The notes: generated by a model not told the origin, from the sequence alone. DNA of 64,000 nt from Providencia hangzhouensis (GCF_029193595.2 NZ_CP135052.1:744001-808000); one strand, 5' to 3'; shown: positions 52,225-62,147, numbered from the stretch's first letter. Numbers and translations are program-made.

Positions 52225-53439
52225 TTAACTTTCCTTGCTCATTTGTAATGCGTCATAAGATTGTTGAAATAACTGCACTAGGCGCTGTTCACGCTCAGGA
52301 TCTTCTAATGACTCTTGGGCAAGGCGACGTAAAAAAACGTCTTCTACGGTGAGTTCACTCAATGTTTCATTGGCCAAGGTTTGGTTTTGTCCCTGTATTT
52401 GCTTGCGTGCACGGCGTAGTATCACGATTTCGACAGGGAGGTCTTGTGTCAACGCTTCAATACGTTGTTGGATATCAGCGAGGTAATCTTGTGAAGCGAC
52501 TTCAATATCAAGCCAAACCGGTTTATCACCTTGGTAATCTTTCCATATCTCTAATTGCTGTTCTATTTGGCTTAAGGATCCTTTAATGCTTTGTAATGGC
52601 TGAATAATGGGGATTTTCAAGGGGGTAATTTGAGTTAATTCACTTCCAGTGAATTCAATAAGGCAGACACTTTTTTGTTGCGCTGTTTCGTCAAAACTTA
52701 ATGCAATAGGTGAACCGCAGTAGCGAATATTTTCTTGTCCTCCAATCACTTGGGGGCGATGAATATGGCCAAGGGCAATATAGTCAGCAGGGGGAAAGGC
52801 CCCAGAAGGAAACGCATCTAACGTACCAATATAAATGTCTCTCACAGAGTCAGTTAAGGCTGCGCCGACAACGGTTAAATGGCCAGTTGCAATAATTGGG
52901 ATATCCAACCCTAAAGCGGCTCGTTGTTCTAGTGCGAGTTGGTAGCTGGCTTGGTAATGATCATGAATAGCGCTTTGTAGTGAGCGTTGTTTCTCTTCAA
53001 TATCTTGCCCTGCGATACTCAGTTGAATATCCCGAGGACGTAAAAAAGGAATGGCACAAACTAAGCCGATAGGTTGTGTTTGTTTATTCACTAAGGTAAT
53101 AACATGCGGCTCACTTCCAGACGTAATGACTTGTGTATTCAAGTAACGAAGTAGAGCACTTGACTCATTGAGTACAGAAACAGAGTCGTGATTACCGCTT
53201 AAAATAACCAGTTGGCAACCTGTTTTTTGTAAGTCGACAATAAATTTGTTGTACAGCTCACGTGCATAGCTCGGTGGTGAACCTGTATCAAATATATCAC
53301 CTGCAACGATGACGGCATCAACATGGTGTAGTTCTACTTGCTCAACTAGCCAATTTAAGAAATGTTGGTGCTCAGGCGCACGGCTTTTGGTAAAAAAATA
53401 CTGACCAAGGTGCCAGTCTGAGGTATGAATAATGCGCAT
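52225..53439 (-). CDS. sbcD: DNA repair nuclease subunit SbcD
   Basis: Mre11-type metallophosphoesterase and nuclease subunit. 404 residues (E. coli 400). Motifs [33 protein letters not shown] and ALGHIHRPQ carry the metal ligands. First gene of sbcDC, divergent from phoB as in E. coli. Confidence 0.98.
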   Translation of the reverse strand: MRIIHTSDWHLGQYFFTKSRAPEHQHFLNWLVEQVELHHVDAVIVAGDIFDTGSPPSYARELYNKFIVDLQKTGCQLVILSGNHDSVSVLNESSALLRYLNTQVITSGSEPHVITLVNKQTQPIGLVCAIPFLRPRDIQLSIAGQDIEEKQRSLQSAIHDHYQASYQLALEQRAALGLDIPIIATGHLTVVGAALTDSVRDIYIGTLDAFPSGAFPPADYIALGHIHRPQVIGGQENIRYCGSPIALSFDETAQQKSVCLIEFTGSELTQITPLKIPIIQPLQSIKGSLSQIEQQLEIWKDYQGDKPVWLDIEVASQDYLADIQQRIEALTQDLPVEIVILRRARKQIQGQNQTLANETLSELTVEDVFLRRLAQESLEDPEREQRLVQLFQQSYDALQMSKES

Positions 53440-53623
53440 GAGTTATCAATTCCTATCATCAATAATGAGCATGAACGTTCGATAATGAGAGTATACCTGA
53501 TCCATATAATGGGTGAGGGGTGTTTGTGACTTTATTACCATGTTGCGGAAATATTTCACTTAAATGACATTTAACCGTTAAAATAAAGATTAATATGCGT
53601 TTTACCCATTGATATTCATAATT

Positions 53624-53646
53624 CTGTCATAAAAGTGACGCATAAT
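53624..53646 (+). promoter_or_regulatory. Pho box and -10 of the phoBR promoter
   Basis: CTGTCAT-AAAA-GTGACGC forms two 7-bp half-sites 11 bp apart (53624 and 53635), followed by CATAAT as -10. It resembles the E. coli phoB Pho box and predicts autoactivation under phosphate starvation. Confidence 0.85.
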
Positions 53647-53689
53647 GCTTTCACATTTTAAATGTCTTCTTAATTTTACAGGAACAATC

Positions 53690-54379
53690 ATGGCAAGACG
53701 CATTCTAGTTGTTGAAGATGAAGCGCCCATCCGAGAAATGGTTTGTTTTGTATTAGAACAGAATGGTTTTCAGCCTATTGAAGCTGATGATTATGACAGT
53801 GCGATTGCACAACTCGTTGACCCGCTACCCGACCTCGTCCTACTGGATTGGATGATCCCAGGGGGCTCCGGTATCCAAGTAATTAAACATATGAAGCGTG
53901 ATAGCGCAACACGTGACGTTCCTGTCATGATGTTAACTGCACGAGGAGAAGAAGAAGACCGCGTAAAAGGTTTGGAAGTTGGCGCGGATGACTATCTTAT
54001 CAAGCCATTTTCACCGAAGGAATTAATTGCTCGGGTAAAGGCAATTTTACGTCGTATTTCACCAATGGCGACGGAAGATATTATTGAAATGAATGGGTTA
54101 ACATTAGACCCTACCTCTCATCGTGTGACCAGCAATGACATCCCTATTGATATGGGGCCAACTGAATATAAATTACTACATTTTTTCATGACTCACCCTG
54201 AACGCGTATATAGTAGAGAACAGCTACTAAATTATGTCTGGGGAGCCAATGTGTATGTTGAGGATAGAACCGTTGACGTGCATATTCGGCGGTTAAGAAA
54301 GGCACTAGAGACGGAAGGTCATGATAAAATGGTACAAACTGTACGTGGTACAGGTTATCGTTTTTCTATCCGTTATTAA
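53690..54379 (+). CDS. phoB: Phosphate regulon response regulator PhoB
   Basis: OmpR-family response regulator of phosphate starvation. 229 residues as in E. coli. Receiver domain with acidic pocket VEDEAP and phospho-acceptor Asp53 in [11 protein letters not shown]; Lys in [11 protein letters not shown]-terminal winged helix with [15 protein letters not shown] and [15 protein letters not shown]. The ATG at 53690 aligns with MARRILVV; the in-frame upstream extension includes promoter sequence and was rejected. Confidence 0.98.
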   Translation: MARRILVVEDEAPIREMVCFVLEQNGFQPIEADDYDSAIAQLVDPLPDLVLLDWMIPGGSGIQVIKHMKRDSATRDVPVMMLTARGEEEDRVKGLEVGADDYLIKPFSPKELIARVKAILRRISPMATEDIIEMNGLTLDPTSHRVTSNDIPIDMGPTEYKLLHFFMTHPERVYSREQLLNYVWGANVYVEDRTVDVHIRRLRKALETEGHDKMVQTVRGTGYRFSIRY

Positions 54380-54402
54380 AACCCACAAAGGGAGAGGCAT
54401 GC

Positions 54403-55713
54403 GTGCTTGAACGTTTATCGATTAAGCAGCTGATTTGGGGGCTGTTTTTATTTATCTTACCCGCCCTTATTTTATCGGTTTTTATTGGCCACCTAGCGTG
54501 GCTATTAGTGATATCGCTACTTGCTGCACTGATATGGCATGGGTATAACCTGCTCAAGCTTTCTTACTGGTTATGGCTAGATAAAAGTATGTTGCCCCCT
54601 GAAGGGCGAGGTGGGTGGGAACCCATTTTTTATGGTATCTACCAGATGCAGCAACGTAATCGAAAACGCCGCCGTGAATTAGGCCAGTTAATTAAACGGT
54701 TTCGTAGTGGTGCAGAATCACTACCTGATGCAGTGGTAATGATGACAACCGAAGGGAATATCTTCTGGTGTAATCGCCATGCGCAGGCTTTGCTTGGCTT
54801 TCGTTGGCCTGAAGATAATGGTCAACATATTTTTAATTTACTACGTTATCCTGATTTTAGCCGTTACTTCACCATCAAACGTTATGACCAAGCGCTGACT
54901 ATCGAGCTCAATAGTGGTGAAATCGTTGAGTTTCGTATCTTGCCATATACCGAAGGGCAGTTATTGATGGTTGCGCGAGATGTGACAGAAAAACGTCGTT
55001 TGGAAAAGGCGCGTAGGGACTTTTTTGCGAATGTGAGCCATGAATTACGGACTCCCCTCACTGTCATTCAAGGTTACCTAGAGGTTATGGATGACCAAGA
55101 AAACGTGACTGCGGTCAATAAAAAAGCACTGCATGTTATGCAAGAGCAAACGCACCGCATGGATAACTTAGTTAAGCAGCTTTTGCAGCTATCACGCATC
55201 GAAATTGCCCCTCAAATTAACCTTGATGAGCAAGTGAATATCCCTGTCATTCTCAAAATGATTGAGCAAGAAGCGCTTAGTTTAAGCCAAGGGCGTCATC
55301 AATTTGAATTTCATGTTGATGAAAAATTGCGTGTTCATGGTAATGAAGAGCAATTACGTAGTGCAGTGGCGAACTTAGTCTATAACGCGATCAGCCATAC
55401 GCCTGAAGGCACCAAAATTTGGGTTGATTGGCAGAGAAGCGGGCAAGGGGCGCGTTTTAGTGTGAGAGATAACGGGCAAGGGATACCCGCAGAGCATATC
55501 CCTCGTTTAACCGAACGTTTTTATCGAGTAGATAAAGCACGTTCCCGCCAAGGCGGTGGAGGTACTGGCCTTGGGTTAGCTATTGTTAAACATGCATTAC
55601 AACATCATAGTAGTCAGTTGGTGGTGACGAGCCAGTTAGGTAAAGGGAGTGAGTTTTCATTTACGTTACCAACAGTACTAATTGTTGATGATAAAAAACT
55701 TAAAAATGGGTAA
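54403..55713 (+). CDS. phoR: Phosphate regulon sensor histidine kinase PhoR
   Basis: Inner-membrane kinase/phosphatase for PhoB that senses phosphate through PstSCAB-PhoU. 436 residues from a GTG start (E. coli 431). Two N-terminal TM segments (about 10-55), PAS domain with [16 protein letters not shown], phospho-His near residue 213 in [15 protein letters not shown], and ATPase N, D/G1 and G2 boxes ([33 protein letters not shown]). 23 bp after phoB. Confidence 0.97.
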   Translation: MLERLSIKQLIWGLFLFILPALILSVFIGHLAWLLVISLLAALIWHGYNLLKLSYWLWLDKSMLPPEGRGGWEPIFYGIYQMQQRNRKRRRELGQLIKRFRSGAESLPDAVVMMTTEGNIFWCNRHAQALLGFRWPEDNGQHIFNLLRYPDFSRYFTIKRYDQALTIELNSGEIVEFRILPYTEGQLLMVARDVTEKRRLEKARRDFFANVSHELRTPLTVIQGYLEVMDDQENVTAVNKKALHVMQEQTHRMDNLVKQLLQLSRIEIAPQINLDEQVNIPVILKMIEQEALSLSQGRHQFEFHVDEKLRVHGNEEQLRSAVANLVYNAISHTPEGTKIWVDWQRSGQGARFSVRDNGQGIPAEHIPRLTERFYRVDKARSRQGGGGTGLGLAIVKHALQHHSSQLVVTSQLGKGSEFSFTLPTVLIVDDKKLKNG

Positions 55714-55719
55714 ATAATT

Positions 55720-55756
55720 CCACTTTATTAATATAATCAAAATATTAATAAAGTGG
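55720..55756 (+). terminator. Hairpin after phoR
   Basis: Fifteen-pair perfect but AT-rich stem CCACTTTATTAATAT / ATATTAATAAAGTGG with a 7-nt loop; TTATTTCTATT follows. Probable end of phoBR. Confidence 0.78.
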
Positions 55757-56203
55757 ATTATTTCTATTCACCAATCCATATGCATATTCAATTCAATATT
55801 CATATATTTAATGCTTATAATTGCTGTCACATTAATTATATATTCTGTTAAATAATCAATTCTAATCACTAGAAAAAGATGAGTTGTTCATTTTTCGAAC
55901 AAAGCATATAACGAGTATTGGGATTTTGCTGAAAGTAATCACTAGTTCTGAAAATTAGTTTAGTTATTTATTCTTGTTTTTAGGTTTGCTATTGCCTTTT
56001 TGCCCTATAAAAGTTCTACTTGTTGTCAGTTATTGGCGAATTTTTCTGTTTTTTGACTTTTCATTTCGTGTGATACAGGCAAATATACTTTTTTATATTG
56101 TTAACAGTATGTTTATCAGAATTCTATCTCGCTATATATATTTCAAAGGGTTGCTAAGTGTAAACCCATAATTTTCTATTTTGTCACTTAAAAATAACAT
56201 AAT
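55757..56203. other. ~450-bp AT-rich region upstream of brnQ
   Basis: Non-coding apart from a hydrophobic 65-codon frame without a ribosome site. Must hold the brnQ promoter, which I could not place with confidence. Confidence 0.5.
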
Positions 56204-57529
56204 ATGGCTCATCGTTTATCATCAAGAGATATCATCGCATTAGGCTTTATGACTTTTGCGTTATTCGTCGGGGCAGGAAACATTATCTTTCCCCCTATGG
56301 TTGGTTTGCAGGCAGGGGAACAAGTTTGGACTGCGGCACTAGGGTTTTTGGTTACTGGTGTGGGTTTACCTGTTTTGACGGTTATTGCGCTGGCTAAAGT
56401 GGGTGGGGGTATTGAAGCGCTCAGTACGCCTGTCGGCAAAACTGCAGGGCTACTATTGGCGGTTGTTGCTTATTTGTCGGTAGGGCCTCTATTCGCAACG
56501 CCAAGAACGGCAACTGTATCTTATAAAGTCGGTATCGCACCATTATTCGGTGGTGAGTCCGATATGCTATTACTGATCTACAGCGTGGTTTACTTCGTTC
56601 TAGTTATTGGTATTTCATTATACCCAGGAAAACTGCTCGATAGCGTTGGGCACATTTTAGCGCCTGTAAAAATGCTAGCTTTGGCTATTTTGGGTATTGC
56701 GGCTGTCATGTGGCCTGCGGGTGATCCGATTCCGTCAACAATAGAATATCGTGAGATGGCTTTCTCGAACGGCTTTATCAATGGTTATCTGACAATGGAT
56801 ACCCTCGGTGCGATGGTATTTGGTATCGTTATTGTTAATGCGGCGCGTTCAAGGGGTATCGAAAACTCTTCATTATTAACTCGTTATACTATGTGGGCAG
56901 GGTTAATTGCAGGGGTATTATTGACGCTGGTCTATTTGTCATTGTTTAAGCTTGGTGAGAATAGTGGTTCGTTAATTCCAAACCCTGCTGATGGCGCTGA
57001 CATTTTACATACCTACGTCCAATATACTTTTGGTAATTACGGTAGCTTCTTCCTCGCGGTATTAATATTTGTTGCTTGTATGGTAACTGCCGTCGGCTTA
57101 ACTTGTGCTTGTGCAGAGTTCTTCAGCCGGTATGTACCGATTTCTTACCGTAAACTGGTATTGATCCTAGGTGTGTTCTCCATGGTGATCTCAAACTTAG
57201 GTTTGAGTAAGTTAATCGCCTTCTCATTACCCGTGCTAGTTTCAATTTATCCACCTTGTATTGTCTTAATTTTATTAAGCTTTACTTTGAAGTGGTGGAA
57301 AAACCCAACAATAGTGATTGCGCCGACAATGTTAGTCAGCTTTGTGGTCGGTCTAATTGGCGCCGTAAAAGCGTCAGATCATCTGAAAGGTTATATTCCT
57401 GAATGGATGACAGCAATGCCACTGTATAAGCAAGATTTAGTCTGGGTATTACCAACTGTTGTTGTGATGGTCGTGGCAATTTTATGCGATAAGTTTGTGG
57501 CACCCGCTGCGCAGCATAAACAAGTATAG
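56204..57529 (+). CDS. brnQ: Branched-chain amino acid transporter BrnQ
   Basis: LIVCS-family Na+ (or H+)-coupled importer of Leu, Ile and Val. 441 residues with 12 TM segments (E. coli 439). Conserved stretches: [35 protein letters not shown] and [20 protein letters not shown]. No clear Shine-Dalgarno sequence before the ATG. Gene order phoR-brnQ matches E. coli; proY and malZ do not follow. Confidence 0.97.
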   Translation: MAHRLSSRDIIALGFMTFALFVGAGNIIFPPMVGLQAGEQVWTAALGFLVTGVGLPVLTVIALAKVGGGIEALSTPVGKTAGLLLAVVAYLSVGPLFATPRTATVSYKVGIAPLFGGESDMLLLIYSVVYFVLVIGISLYPGKLLDSVGHILAPVKMLALAILGIAAVMWPAGDPIPSTIEYREMAFSNGFINGYLTMDTLGAMVFGIVIVNAARSRGIENSSLLTRYTMWAGLIAGVLLTLVYLSLFKLGENSGSLIPNPADGADILHTYVQYTFGNYGSFFLAVLIFVACMVTAVGLTCACAEFFSRYVPISYRKLVLILGVFSMVISNLGLSKLIAFSLPVLVSIYPPCIVLILLSFTLKWWKNPTIVIAPTMLVSFVVGLIGAVKASDHLKGYIPEWMTAMPLYKQDLVWVLPTVVVMVVAILCDKFVAPAAQHKQV

Positions 57530-57552
57530 TAATTTCAATTATTGAATCGAAG

Positions 57553-57579
57553 GGCCGCTAATGTTAGCGGCCTTTTTTT
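57553..57579 (+). terminator. Intrinsic terminator of brnQ
   Basis: Eight-pair stem GGCCGCTA / TAGCGGCC, loop ATGT, seven T residues. Confidence 0.93.
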
Positions 57580-57580
57580 G

Positions 57581-57599
57581 TGTAACCAGAGCGGTTACA
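57581..57599. promoter_or_regulatory. Dyad upstream of the toxin-antitoxin genes
   Basis: TGTAACC-N5-GGTTACA, a perfect 7-bp inverted repeat directly behind the brnQ terminator. Possible operator; partner unknown. Confidence 0.5.
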
Positions 57600-57635
57600 T
57601 AACTCGTTTTGAATGGGGCTAATGATATTTTTTTG

Positions 57636-57664
57636 TTGAAGTTAGTACGGAGTACTAGTAGATT
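57636..57664 (+). promoter_or_regulatory. Toxin-antitoxin promoter with spacer operator
   Basis: TTGAAG at 57636 and TAGATT at 57659 are 17 bp apart; the perfect dyad TAGTACGGAGTACTA (57643-57657) fills the spacer, the expected place for the antitoxin to repress. Confidence 0.75.
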
Positions 57665-57691
57665 GGATGGGAAATGCGCAAGGAGGTGCAA

Positions 57692-58015
57692 ATGAATTAT
57701 TTAGAGTTTGTTGAAACTAGAATTTTTAGTCAGCAACGTAAACTAATTATGGAAGATAATGAATTTCAATTATTTCAGGCCTTCTTATTAGAAAACTATG
57801 AGTATGGTGACGTAATAAGCCGCTCTGGAGGATGTAGAAAAATACGTTGGAGAGCCTTAAATAAAGGAAAACGTGGTGGTGTTAGGGTTATCTATTATAA
57901 CAGAACCATGAGCGGTAGGTTGTATTTGCTTACGATTTATACTAAGAACGCAAAGGAAGATTTGAATGAACAAGAAAAAGCGATTTTACGAGCAATCATT
58001 CAAAAGCTTGCTTAA
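57692..58015 (+). CDS. RelE/HigB-2-type toxin
   Basis: 107-residue RelE-superfamily mRNA interferase, close in layout to Vibrio HigB2: VETRIFSQQRKLIMEDNEFQ, then SGGCRKIRWRALNKGKRGG with the catalytic Lys/Arg cluster and VRVIYYNRTMSGRLYLLTIY. Cuts mRNA on the ribosome in characterised relatives. The excellent AAGGAGGT site at 57680 selects the ATG at 57692. The antitoxin gene is downstream but 168 bp away because an ERIC lies between. Confidence 0.9.
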   Translation: MNYLEFVETRIFSQQRKLIMEDNEFQLFQAFLLENYEYGDVISRSGGCRKIRWRALNKGKRGGVRVIYYNRTMSGRLYLLTIYTKNAKEDLNEQEKAILRAIIQKLA

Positions 58016-58023
58016 TGGTTAAA

Positions 58024-58150
58024 TATACTCGTAATCTTTCAAGTTGCAGCGGTGTTGATTACGCTCAGATAGCCGAGTCACATAGTTTATCTATGCTTTC
58101 CGTCTATCTTCCTTTATCACCTAACTGCCGCTCGAATTATTTAAAATATA
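58024..58150. repeat. 127-bp ERIC element between toxin and antitoxin genes
   Basis: Full-length element running TATAC...ATATA, with CTTTCAAGTTGCAGCGGTG on the left, the CACATAG/CTATG tip and GCCGCTCGAATTATTT on the right. It begins 8 bp after the toxin stop and ends 33 bp before the antitoxin start. Confidence 0.9.
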
Positions 58151-58183
58151 GAATTGAATGAGTTATGTAATAAGGATAATGGT

Positions 58184-58486
58184 ATGGGAAAAAAGCTTTT
58201 TGACGATTTAGTGAGTAGCTTAGAAGAGATGGTTGCTATCGAGAAAGGTGAATTAGTTCCTGCTAGTGAAAATATTCATCGCTTCGAACTACCAGATGTT
58301 AAAGCTATTCGTAAACACTCTGGTATGAAACAACAAGAGTTTGCAGAAGCGATAGGTTCTAGTGTTGATTTGGTCCGTAGCTGGGAACAACAACGTCGGT
58401 TTCCATCAGGAATAGCCCTCAAATTGTTGTATCTTTTAGAAAAGAAACCAAGCCTGATTAATGAGTTGAGGGCCATTCATATTTAA
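58184..58486 (+). CDS. XRE-type antitoxin (HigA/NadS-like)
   Basis: 100 residues. N-terminal region for toxin binding (KKLFDDLVSSLEEMVAIEKGE) and a C-terminal Xre helix-turn-helix (KQQEFAEAIGSSVDLVRSWE, about residues 48-67). Expected to neutralise the upstream toxin and repress the operon through the TAGTAC dyad. AAGGAT precedes the ATG at 58184; the in-frame start at 58154 overlaps ERIC-proximal sequence and was rejected. Confidence 0.9.
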   Translation: MGKKLFDDLVSSLEEMVAIEKGELVPASENIHRFELPDVKAIRKHSGMKQQEFAEAIGSSVDLVRSWEQQRRFPSGIALKLLYLLEKKPSLINELRAIHI

Positions 58487-58514
58487 TCCAACCCCATCAG
58501 TGAAGGGGTTGGAT
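58486..58514. terminator. Hairpin overlapping the antitoxin stop
   Basis: Ten-pair perfect stem ATCCAACCCC / GGGGTTGGAT with a 9-nt loop between convergent antitoxin and ggt; no T-run on either side. Confidence 0.7.
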
Positions 58515-58527
58515 CCTTCGACAGCGA

Positions 58528-60294
58528 TTAATCAACCCCAACTGCACTACCTGCTGGACGGCGTACATCGTTAGAGCCATAAATGAAGCCTTCACGAACT
58601 TTCCCCGAAACAGCGGAATCATTACCTGAAGATTTGGCACTAACACCAGCGCCTTCAGGGATCGCGACCATAATCAGCTCGGCGGCACCCCATGGTGTTT
58701 GTTCAACCATCTGGTAACCCATTTTATCGAGGAGCGCTAAGGTGTCTTTAGAAACGCCTCTTTGCTCATAATAAACCTCATCAGGGAGCCACTGGTGGTG
58801 AATACGCGGTGCATTAACGGCTTCTTGTGGCGGCATACCATGGTCGATAATATTTAAAGCGGTTTGCAGCGTAATTGAAATAATCCGTGAGCCTCCCGGT
58901 GAACCGAGAACTAAAAATACCTTGCCATTTTTCGTCACGATAGTCGGGCTCATGGATGATAATGGGCGTTTACCCGGTGCAATAGCGTTGCGTTCCCCTT
59001 GTACTAAGCCATATAAATTCTTCTCGCCGACTTTCGTGGTGAAATCATCCATTTCATCGTTTAAGAAGAACCCTGTCCCCGGAGGGATAACAACAGAACC
59101 GAATCGGCCATTAATCGTATAAGTCGTTGAAACCGCATTTCCTTTTTCATCTACTACAGAGTAATGTGTTGTCTCTGGTTTTTCGTGTGGCCCTATTCCC
59201 GGTTGAACTTGGGTTGATGGCGTTGCTTGGTTGGGTTTGATTTCTTTGCGTAACTCTTCTGCATAAGCTTTACTGAGTAATTTTTCGGTTGGATTATCGA
59301 CAAATTCAGGGTCACCAAGGAAGGTGTTTCTATCCATGTAGGCATGGCGCATTGCTTCTGTAAGAGTATGAATATAGTCCGCAGAGTTAAAGCCCATTTC
59401 CTTGAGGTCATACCCTTCTAAGATATTAAGCGTTTGGCAGATAGTTACCCCGCCTGAACTAGGTGGTGGAGCAGAGATAAATTGATACCCTCTATAGGTA
59501 CAACTGACAGGCGCTGTATCTGTAATTGTAAAATCCGCAAAATCTTTTGCTGTTAAGATACCACCATTTTTTTTCGATGCTTCTTCAACAATTTTGGGGA
59601 TTTCACCTTCATAAAAAGCGGATGGGCCATTCTGGGCAATTTTTTCTAAGGTATTGGCTAAATCTGTTTGGACTAGTAAGTCTCCCGGTTGGAAGGCACT
59701 ACCATCAGGCTTTAAGAAGATACGAGCCACTTCAGGGTCTTGTTTAAAACGTTCTGTCGTGGTGTCGAGAACATCGGTATCTGCACGGGTTAGAGTAAAG
59801 CCTTCTCTGGCTAATTTTATGGCAGGAGCCATCACCTGTTGGCGGCTCATTGTCCCGTATTTTTCTAAAGCATAGTCTAGGCCTTTAACGGTACCGGGTA
59901 CACCTGACGCAAGATAGCCATAGAGGCTGGCATCTTTAATCAATTTACCGTCTTTATCTAAATACATATCTGCGCTAGCGGCAGCAGGGGCAGTTTCTCG
60001 AAAGTTAATGAATAAGTCTTTCCCATCGGCTAGGTGGATAGTCATAAAGCCGCCACCGCCAATATTACCGCAGCAAGGGTTAACCACGGCTTGTGCATAC
60101 CCTACCGCAACAGCTGCATCAATGGCATTACCGCCTGATTTTAGAATATCAGCCCCAATTTGTGATGCTAAATGTTGGGAAGAAACGACCATGCCTTTTT
60201 TCGCTTCAACCGCAGGTTCGGAGGCGGCATATAGTTGACTGGAAACAAGTAAGGAAAGAAGTAGAACCGCAGGGCGTAATGATGTTTTTATCAT
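58528..60294 (-). CDS. ggt: Gamma-glutamyltranspeptidase
   Basis: Periplasmic N-terminal-nucleophile enzyme that hydrolyses glutathione and transfers the gamma-glutamyl group. 588 residues (E. coli 580). Signal peptide about 1-23 (LLLSLLVSSQLYA). Autocleavage gives large and small subunits at the Thr of PETTHYSVVDEKGNAVSTT near residue 390; oxyanion GSPGGSRI and substrate arginine in FRETAP are present. GGGAG precedes the ATG. Confidence 0.97.
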   Translation of the reverse strand: MIKTSLRPAVLLLSLLVSSQLYAASEPAVEAKKGMVVSSQHLASQIGADILKSGGNAIDAAVAVGYAQAVVNPCCGNIGGGGFMTIHLADGKDLFINFRETAPAAASADMYLDKDGKLIKDASLYGYLASGVPGTVKGLDYALEKYGTMSRQQVMAPAIKLAREGFTLTRADTDVLDTTTERFKQDPEVARIFLKPDGSAFQPGDLLVQTDLANTLEKIAQNGPSAFYEGEIPKIVEEASKKNGGILTAKDFADFTITDTAPVSCTYRGYQFISAPPPSSGGVTICQTLNILEGYDLKEMGFNSADYIHTLTEAMRHAYMDRNTFLGDPEFVDNPTEKLLSKAYAEELRKEIKPNQATPSTQVQPGIGPHEKPETTHYSVVDEKGNAVSTTYTINGRFGSVVIPPGTGFFLNDEMDDFTTKVGEKNLYGLVQGERNAIAPGKRPLSSMSPTIVTKNGKVFLVLGSPGGSRIISITLQTALNIIDHGMPPQEAVNAPRIHHQWLPDEVYYEQRGVSKDTLALLDKMGYQMVEQTPWGAAELIMVAIPEGAGVSAKSSGNDSAVSGKVREGFIYGSNDVRRPAGSAVGVD

Positions 60295-60489
60295 TCGTAT
60301 CTCCCAGTTAAGGTTAGGTGAGGTGTTTTATCGCACAAATATTCAATATGAATAATTTGTTAATTATTTGTGCTTTTAATGTATAGCACACAATAATACA
60401 AAACATTGAGTATTTGAGTTAAGAATTGTTAACTGAGTGGAATAATTGCTAGCAGGAAGAGAAAAGATAGACTTGGTTCACAAAAAGTA

Positions 60490-60514
60490 AAAAGCGGGCC
60501 TAATGCCCGCTTTT
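60490..60514 (-). terminator. Terminator of the peroxiredoxin gene
   Basis: Ten-pair perfect stem AAAAGCGGGC / GCCCGCTTTT, 5-nt loop; on the minus strand TTTTTACTTTTT follows. Confidence 0.92.
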
Positions 60515-60533
60515 CTAAAACTCGCGTAACGAA

Positions 60534-61136
60534 TTACAGTTTTGCAGAGTTTTTAGTCAGGTAGTCAGCAACGCCTTTTGGAGATGCATTCATACCTTCT
60601 TGGCCTTTTTCCCACTGAGCTGGGCAAACATCACCGTGCTCTTCGTGGAATTGCAGCGCGTCAACCATACGCAGCATTTCGTCAATGTTACGGCCTAATG
60701 GCAGGTCATTAACGACTTGGTGACGGACAACGCCGTTTTTGTCAACGAGGAAAGAACCACGCAGTGCAACGCCTGCATCTGGGTGTTCGATACCGTAAGC
60801 TTTGATGATTTCGCGTTTGATATCAGCAACCATTGGGTATTTAACTTCACCAATACCGCCGTTATCTACTGGTGTTTTACGCCATGCGTTATGAACAAAC
60901 TCAGAGTCAAAAGAAACACCAACAACTTCTACGCCACGTTTTTTGAATTCTTCGTAGCGGTGGTCGAATGCGATCAGCTCTGAAGGACAAACAAAAGTAA
61001 AGTCCATTGGCCAGAAAAAGATCACAGCTGGACGGCCGTTTAGGTGGGTTTTCAGGTTGAAGTTATCAACGATTTCACCATTACCTAAAACAGCTGCAGC
61101 AGTAAAGTCAGGGGCTTGACGTGTTACCAGAACCAT
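60534..61136 (-). CDS. Typical 2-Cys peroxiredoxin (AhpC/Tsa family)
   Basis: 200-residue cytoplasmic thiol peroxidase that reduces H2O2 and organic peroxides. Peroxidatic Cys50 in FTFVCPSELIAF and resolving Cys near residue 170 in HGDVCPAQWEKG. The Tsa/Prx1-like sequence differs from E. coli AhpC, and no AhpF gene is adjacent, so thioredoxin may be the reductant. AGGAG precedes the ATG. Adjacent to acpH. Confidence 0.95.
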   Translation of the reverse strand: MVLVTRQAPDFTAAAVLGNGEIVDNFNLKTHLNGRPAVIFFWPMDFTFVCPSELIAFDHRYEEFKKRGVEVVGVSFDSEFVHNAWRKTPVDNGGIGEVKYPMVADIKREIIKAYGIEHPDAGVALRGSFLVDKNGVVRHQVVNDLPLGRNIDEMLRMVDALQFHEEHGDVCPAQWEKGQEGMNASPKGVADYLTKNSAKL

Positions 61137-61353
61137 AATTTACTCCTATGAGTTTGAATTAAAGTTTTTTGTCCTGTCTATTTAATCACTGATAAATAGT
61201 GTGGACATAGACTGCCAAAAGAATAGAAAAATATCTTTTGATAATAAAGACATTTAAACCGATTATTGTGATAGGTTTTGGCTATCAATCATACTGGTTT
61301 ATTAAATTAATATCAATAAGATAGTTTTATTCCATTAAAGTGCAAGCTTTAAT

Positions 61354-61965
61354 TTATTCCTTTGTGTTAATTGTGACATTTTGTACAAAAAAATGTTGCA
61401 GCGCATTAGCCATCATTTCTGGATAAAATTGAAAGAAAATATTTTCTAACGCATCATACTGTAATAAAAAATCGTCAAATGAACCACTTAGCGCTCCAAG
61501 CTTGGGGCGCCTTCTCGCCATACCATTCAGTGATTTACCAATATAATTTTTATCCGCATAGCGTATCAGCCACTGCTGAGGCCAAAGGAATTCATTTAAC
61601 TCCTGAAATTTTTCAGGAGTATGACAAAGTTGTGGCTCAATTATTGTTCGGCAGTCGCGTACAAAGCCCGCTAGCGATATTGATGGCTCAATAGTCGACC
61701 AGTGCAGCGACAAAAAATGATCCCAGACTAAATCCAAGGTTATGGGCGCAACACGGCGATATTCATCACGAAACAACAACTTAGCTTCTTTGACTAAAGG
61801 GTGGGTATCCGTGGTTCTGTCCACAGCTCTGTGCATAAAAATACCCGCAACAATCTCGGGGGAGTAAAGACCCGTAGGATTGCCACGCACGTAGTCAGCC
61901 ATGATGTTGCCGAGCAAGGAGCTGTCAGCGAGGTGGGCCAGGTGGAGGTGCGCTAGGTAATTCAT
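61354..61965 (-). CDS. acpH: Acyl carrier protein phosphodiesterase AcpH
   Basis: Removes the 4'-phosphopantetheine arm from holo-ACP. 203 residues (E. coli 193, with a longer C-terminal tail here). HD-like metal residues in NYLAHLHLAHLADSS, ADYVRGN, IFMHRAVDRTTDTHP and LVWDHFLSLHW. The start matches E. coli, yet AGGAGG abuts the ATG with no spacer and an ERIC begins 11 bp upstream, so expression may be affected. Divergent from queA. Confidence 0.94.
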   Translation of the reverse strand: MNYLAHLHLAHLADSSLLGNIMADYVRGNPTGLYSPEIVAGIFMHRAVDRTTDTHPLVKEAKLLFRDEYRRVAPITLDLVWDHFLSLHWSTIEPSISLAGFVRDCRTIIEPQLCHTPEKFQELNEFLWPQQWLIRYADKNYIGKSLNGMARRRPKLGALSGSFDDFLLQYDALENIFFQFYPEMMANALQHFFVQNVTINTKE

Positions 61966-61975
61966 CCTCCTATGA

Positions 61976-62102
61976 TATACCCGATGCCTTTCAAATTATA
62001 GCTGTGTTAGCTGCACAAATCGACCCTAGTCACATACTGATGTATGCTCCTAGGGATCAATTTGCTTGCTGCCTTGCTCTAATTCGAAATTCATGGGGTA
62101 TA
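61976..62102. repeat. 127-bp ERIC element upstream of acpH
   Basis: Full-length unit from TATACCCGATGCCTTTCAAA to CATGGGGTATA, with CCCTAGTCACATAC / GTATGCTCCTAGGG tip arms and CTGCCTTGCTCTAATTCGAA on the right. Confidence 0.9.
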
Positions 62103-62117
62103 TTTATTTAGTAGAAA

Positions 62118-62147
62118 GAAAAAGAAAAAGAAAAAGAAAAAGAAAAA
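62118..62147. repeat. Hexanucleotide microsatellite (GAAAAA)x5
   Basis: Five perfect GAAAAA units, preceded by GAAA and followed by an extra A. Lies 15 bp beyond the ERIC, in the shared acpH/queA upstream region. Confidence 0.9.

Noticed and set aside
55974..56171. Hydrophobic 65-codon frame before brnQ
   Set aside because: Non-ATG start without Shine-Dalgarno, composition typical of T-rich non-coding DNA, no recognisable family.
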